Positions 63,835 to 64,000 of a stretch of 64,000 bases of DNA are shown one piece after another. The position numbers and the translations under genes are program-made. The notes below the pieces were generated by a model. It saw nothing but the letters and a program-made list of their open reading frames with translations. It did not search any database and was not told the DNA's origin. Numbering within the stretch: the stretch's first letter is position 1; each line of letters starts with the position of its first letter. The DNA is from Acidovorax sp. 107 (GTDB lineage Bacteria > Pseudomonadota > Gammaproteobacteria > Burkholderiales > Burkholderiaceae_C). The DNA is taken from contig NZ_QBTZ01000001.1 of the NCBI RefSeq assembly GCF_003058055.1, positions 4,358,001 to 4,422,000 of the forward strand, read 5' to 3'.

Positions 63835-64000
63835 ATGTACAAAAACCTCGCAGCCACGCTCGTGGCCGCCTGTTTTTTCTCCCCCGTCTTTTCCCAGACT
63901 GCTCCTGCCAAGGGCGGTACAGCCGAGCCCGTCAAGGCCGGTTTTGTCTATGTCTCGCCCATCACCGAGGCAGGCTGGACGCGCCAGCACGATGAGGGTC
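63835..64000 (+). CDS. Second BMP-family binding protein, N-terminal part (cut by window edge)
   Basis: Fifty-five codons are visible. A Sec signal (MYKNLAATLVAACFFSPVFSQ) is followed by a short spacer and VKAGFVYVSPITEAGWTRQHDEG, which is the start of a BMP/PnrA nucleoside-binding domain. GAGGAA lies about 6 bases before the ATG. No lipobox Cys is in a convincing position, so it may be periplasmic rather than lipidated. It probably serves a purine or nucleoside importer that continues beyond the window. Confidence 0.8.
   Translation, partial: MYKNLAATLVAACFFSPVFSQTAPAKGGTAEPVKAGFVYVSPITEAGWTRQHDEG

Overview
The window is high-GC DNA that looks like a Comamonadaceae (Acidovorax-like) betaproteobacterium. 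The evidence is the base composition, the Burkholderiales-type porin, the PuuD/UraD-AllC style of urate catabolism, and a dispersed intergenic repeat (TAGCT...GCGC...AGCG type) that I associate with Comamonadaceae. No rRNA, tRNA, CRISPR array, phage or complete insertion sequence was found. The main theme is salvage of nitrogen and carbon from purines and related N-heterocycles, plus a sugar-acid (tetronate) operon.

Layout. (1) Positions 1-6592 hold a minus-strand operon: ferredoxin, flavodoxin-like oxidoreductase, cytosine-deaminase-like amidohydrolase, RidA-like protein, creatininase-like amidase and an NMT1/SsuA-type ABC importer. Upstream lies a RutR-like TetR regulator. A sigma-54-type promoter and a RutR-type operator precede the operon. 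Its substrate is unknown. (2) Positions 6640-11416 hold a guanine/nucleoside deaminase, two isopenicillin-N-synthase-family Fe(II) oxygenases, a VOC protein and an orphan NMT1-type binding protein. Two matching leaders here each combine a sigma-54-type promoter with an RNA motif that I read as the NMT1 (xanthine/urate) riboswitch. (3) Positions 11525-18928 hold the tetronate operon (ltnD, otnK, otnC, an exported alpha/beta hydrolase, otnI), a GntP-type permease broken by an in-frame TAG, and a FadR-type regulator. (4) Positions 19044-26007 hold a patatin-like lipoprotein, a second NMT1-type ABC importer with a deaminase (NtrC-like sites plus sigma-54 promoter), and malic enzyme. (5) Positions 26100-32315 hold a MITE-like element, an NCS2 xanthine/urate permease, a GntR regulator, DctA and gamma-glutamyltransferase. 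(6) Positions 32316-40496 hold the urate-to-allantoate genes: an M20 amidohydrolase, a UraD-AllC fusion, allantoinase PuuE, a GntR regulator, divergent uraH, a TonB-like lipoprotein, xdhC and puuD. (7) Positions 40603-49025 hold a DUF4288-like protein, an EAL/GGDEF protein, glycerate kinase, a porin, a Crp/Fnr regulator and a diguanylate cyclase. (8) Positions 49033-49867 are a gene-free nest of inverted repeats. (9) Positions 49870-61871 hold xdhB and xdhA, a divergent LysR gene, a BMP-family nucleoside/nucleobase ABC importer, a Rieske oxygenase and an adenine deaminase. (10) Positions 62087-64000 hold a chemoreceptor and the start of a second BMP-type binding protein.

Together the genes describe import of nucleosides, nucleobases and xanthine/urate; deamination of adenine and guanine; oxidation by XdhABC and PuuD; and hydrolysis through UraH, UraD, PuuE and AllC to ureidoglycolate and ammonia. 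Glycerate kinase fits the glyoxylate exit. Several transport and deaminase units carry sigma-54-type promoters, which fits nitrogen control. The most novel parts are the substrate-unknown RutR-like operon, the riboswitch-governed Fe(II)-oxygenase pair, and a Rieske oxygenase with no adjacent reductase. All functional calls come from reading the sequence; no database search was run.
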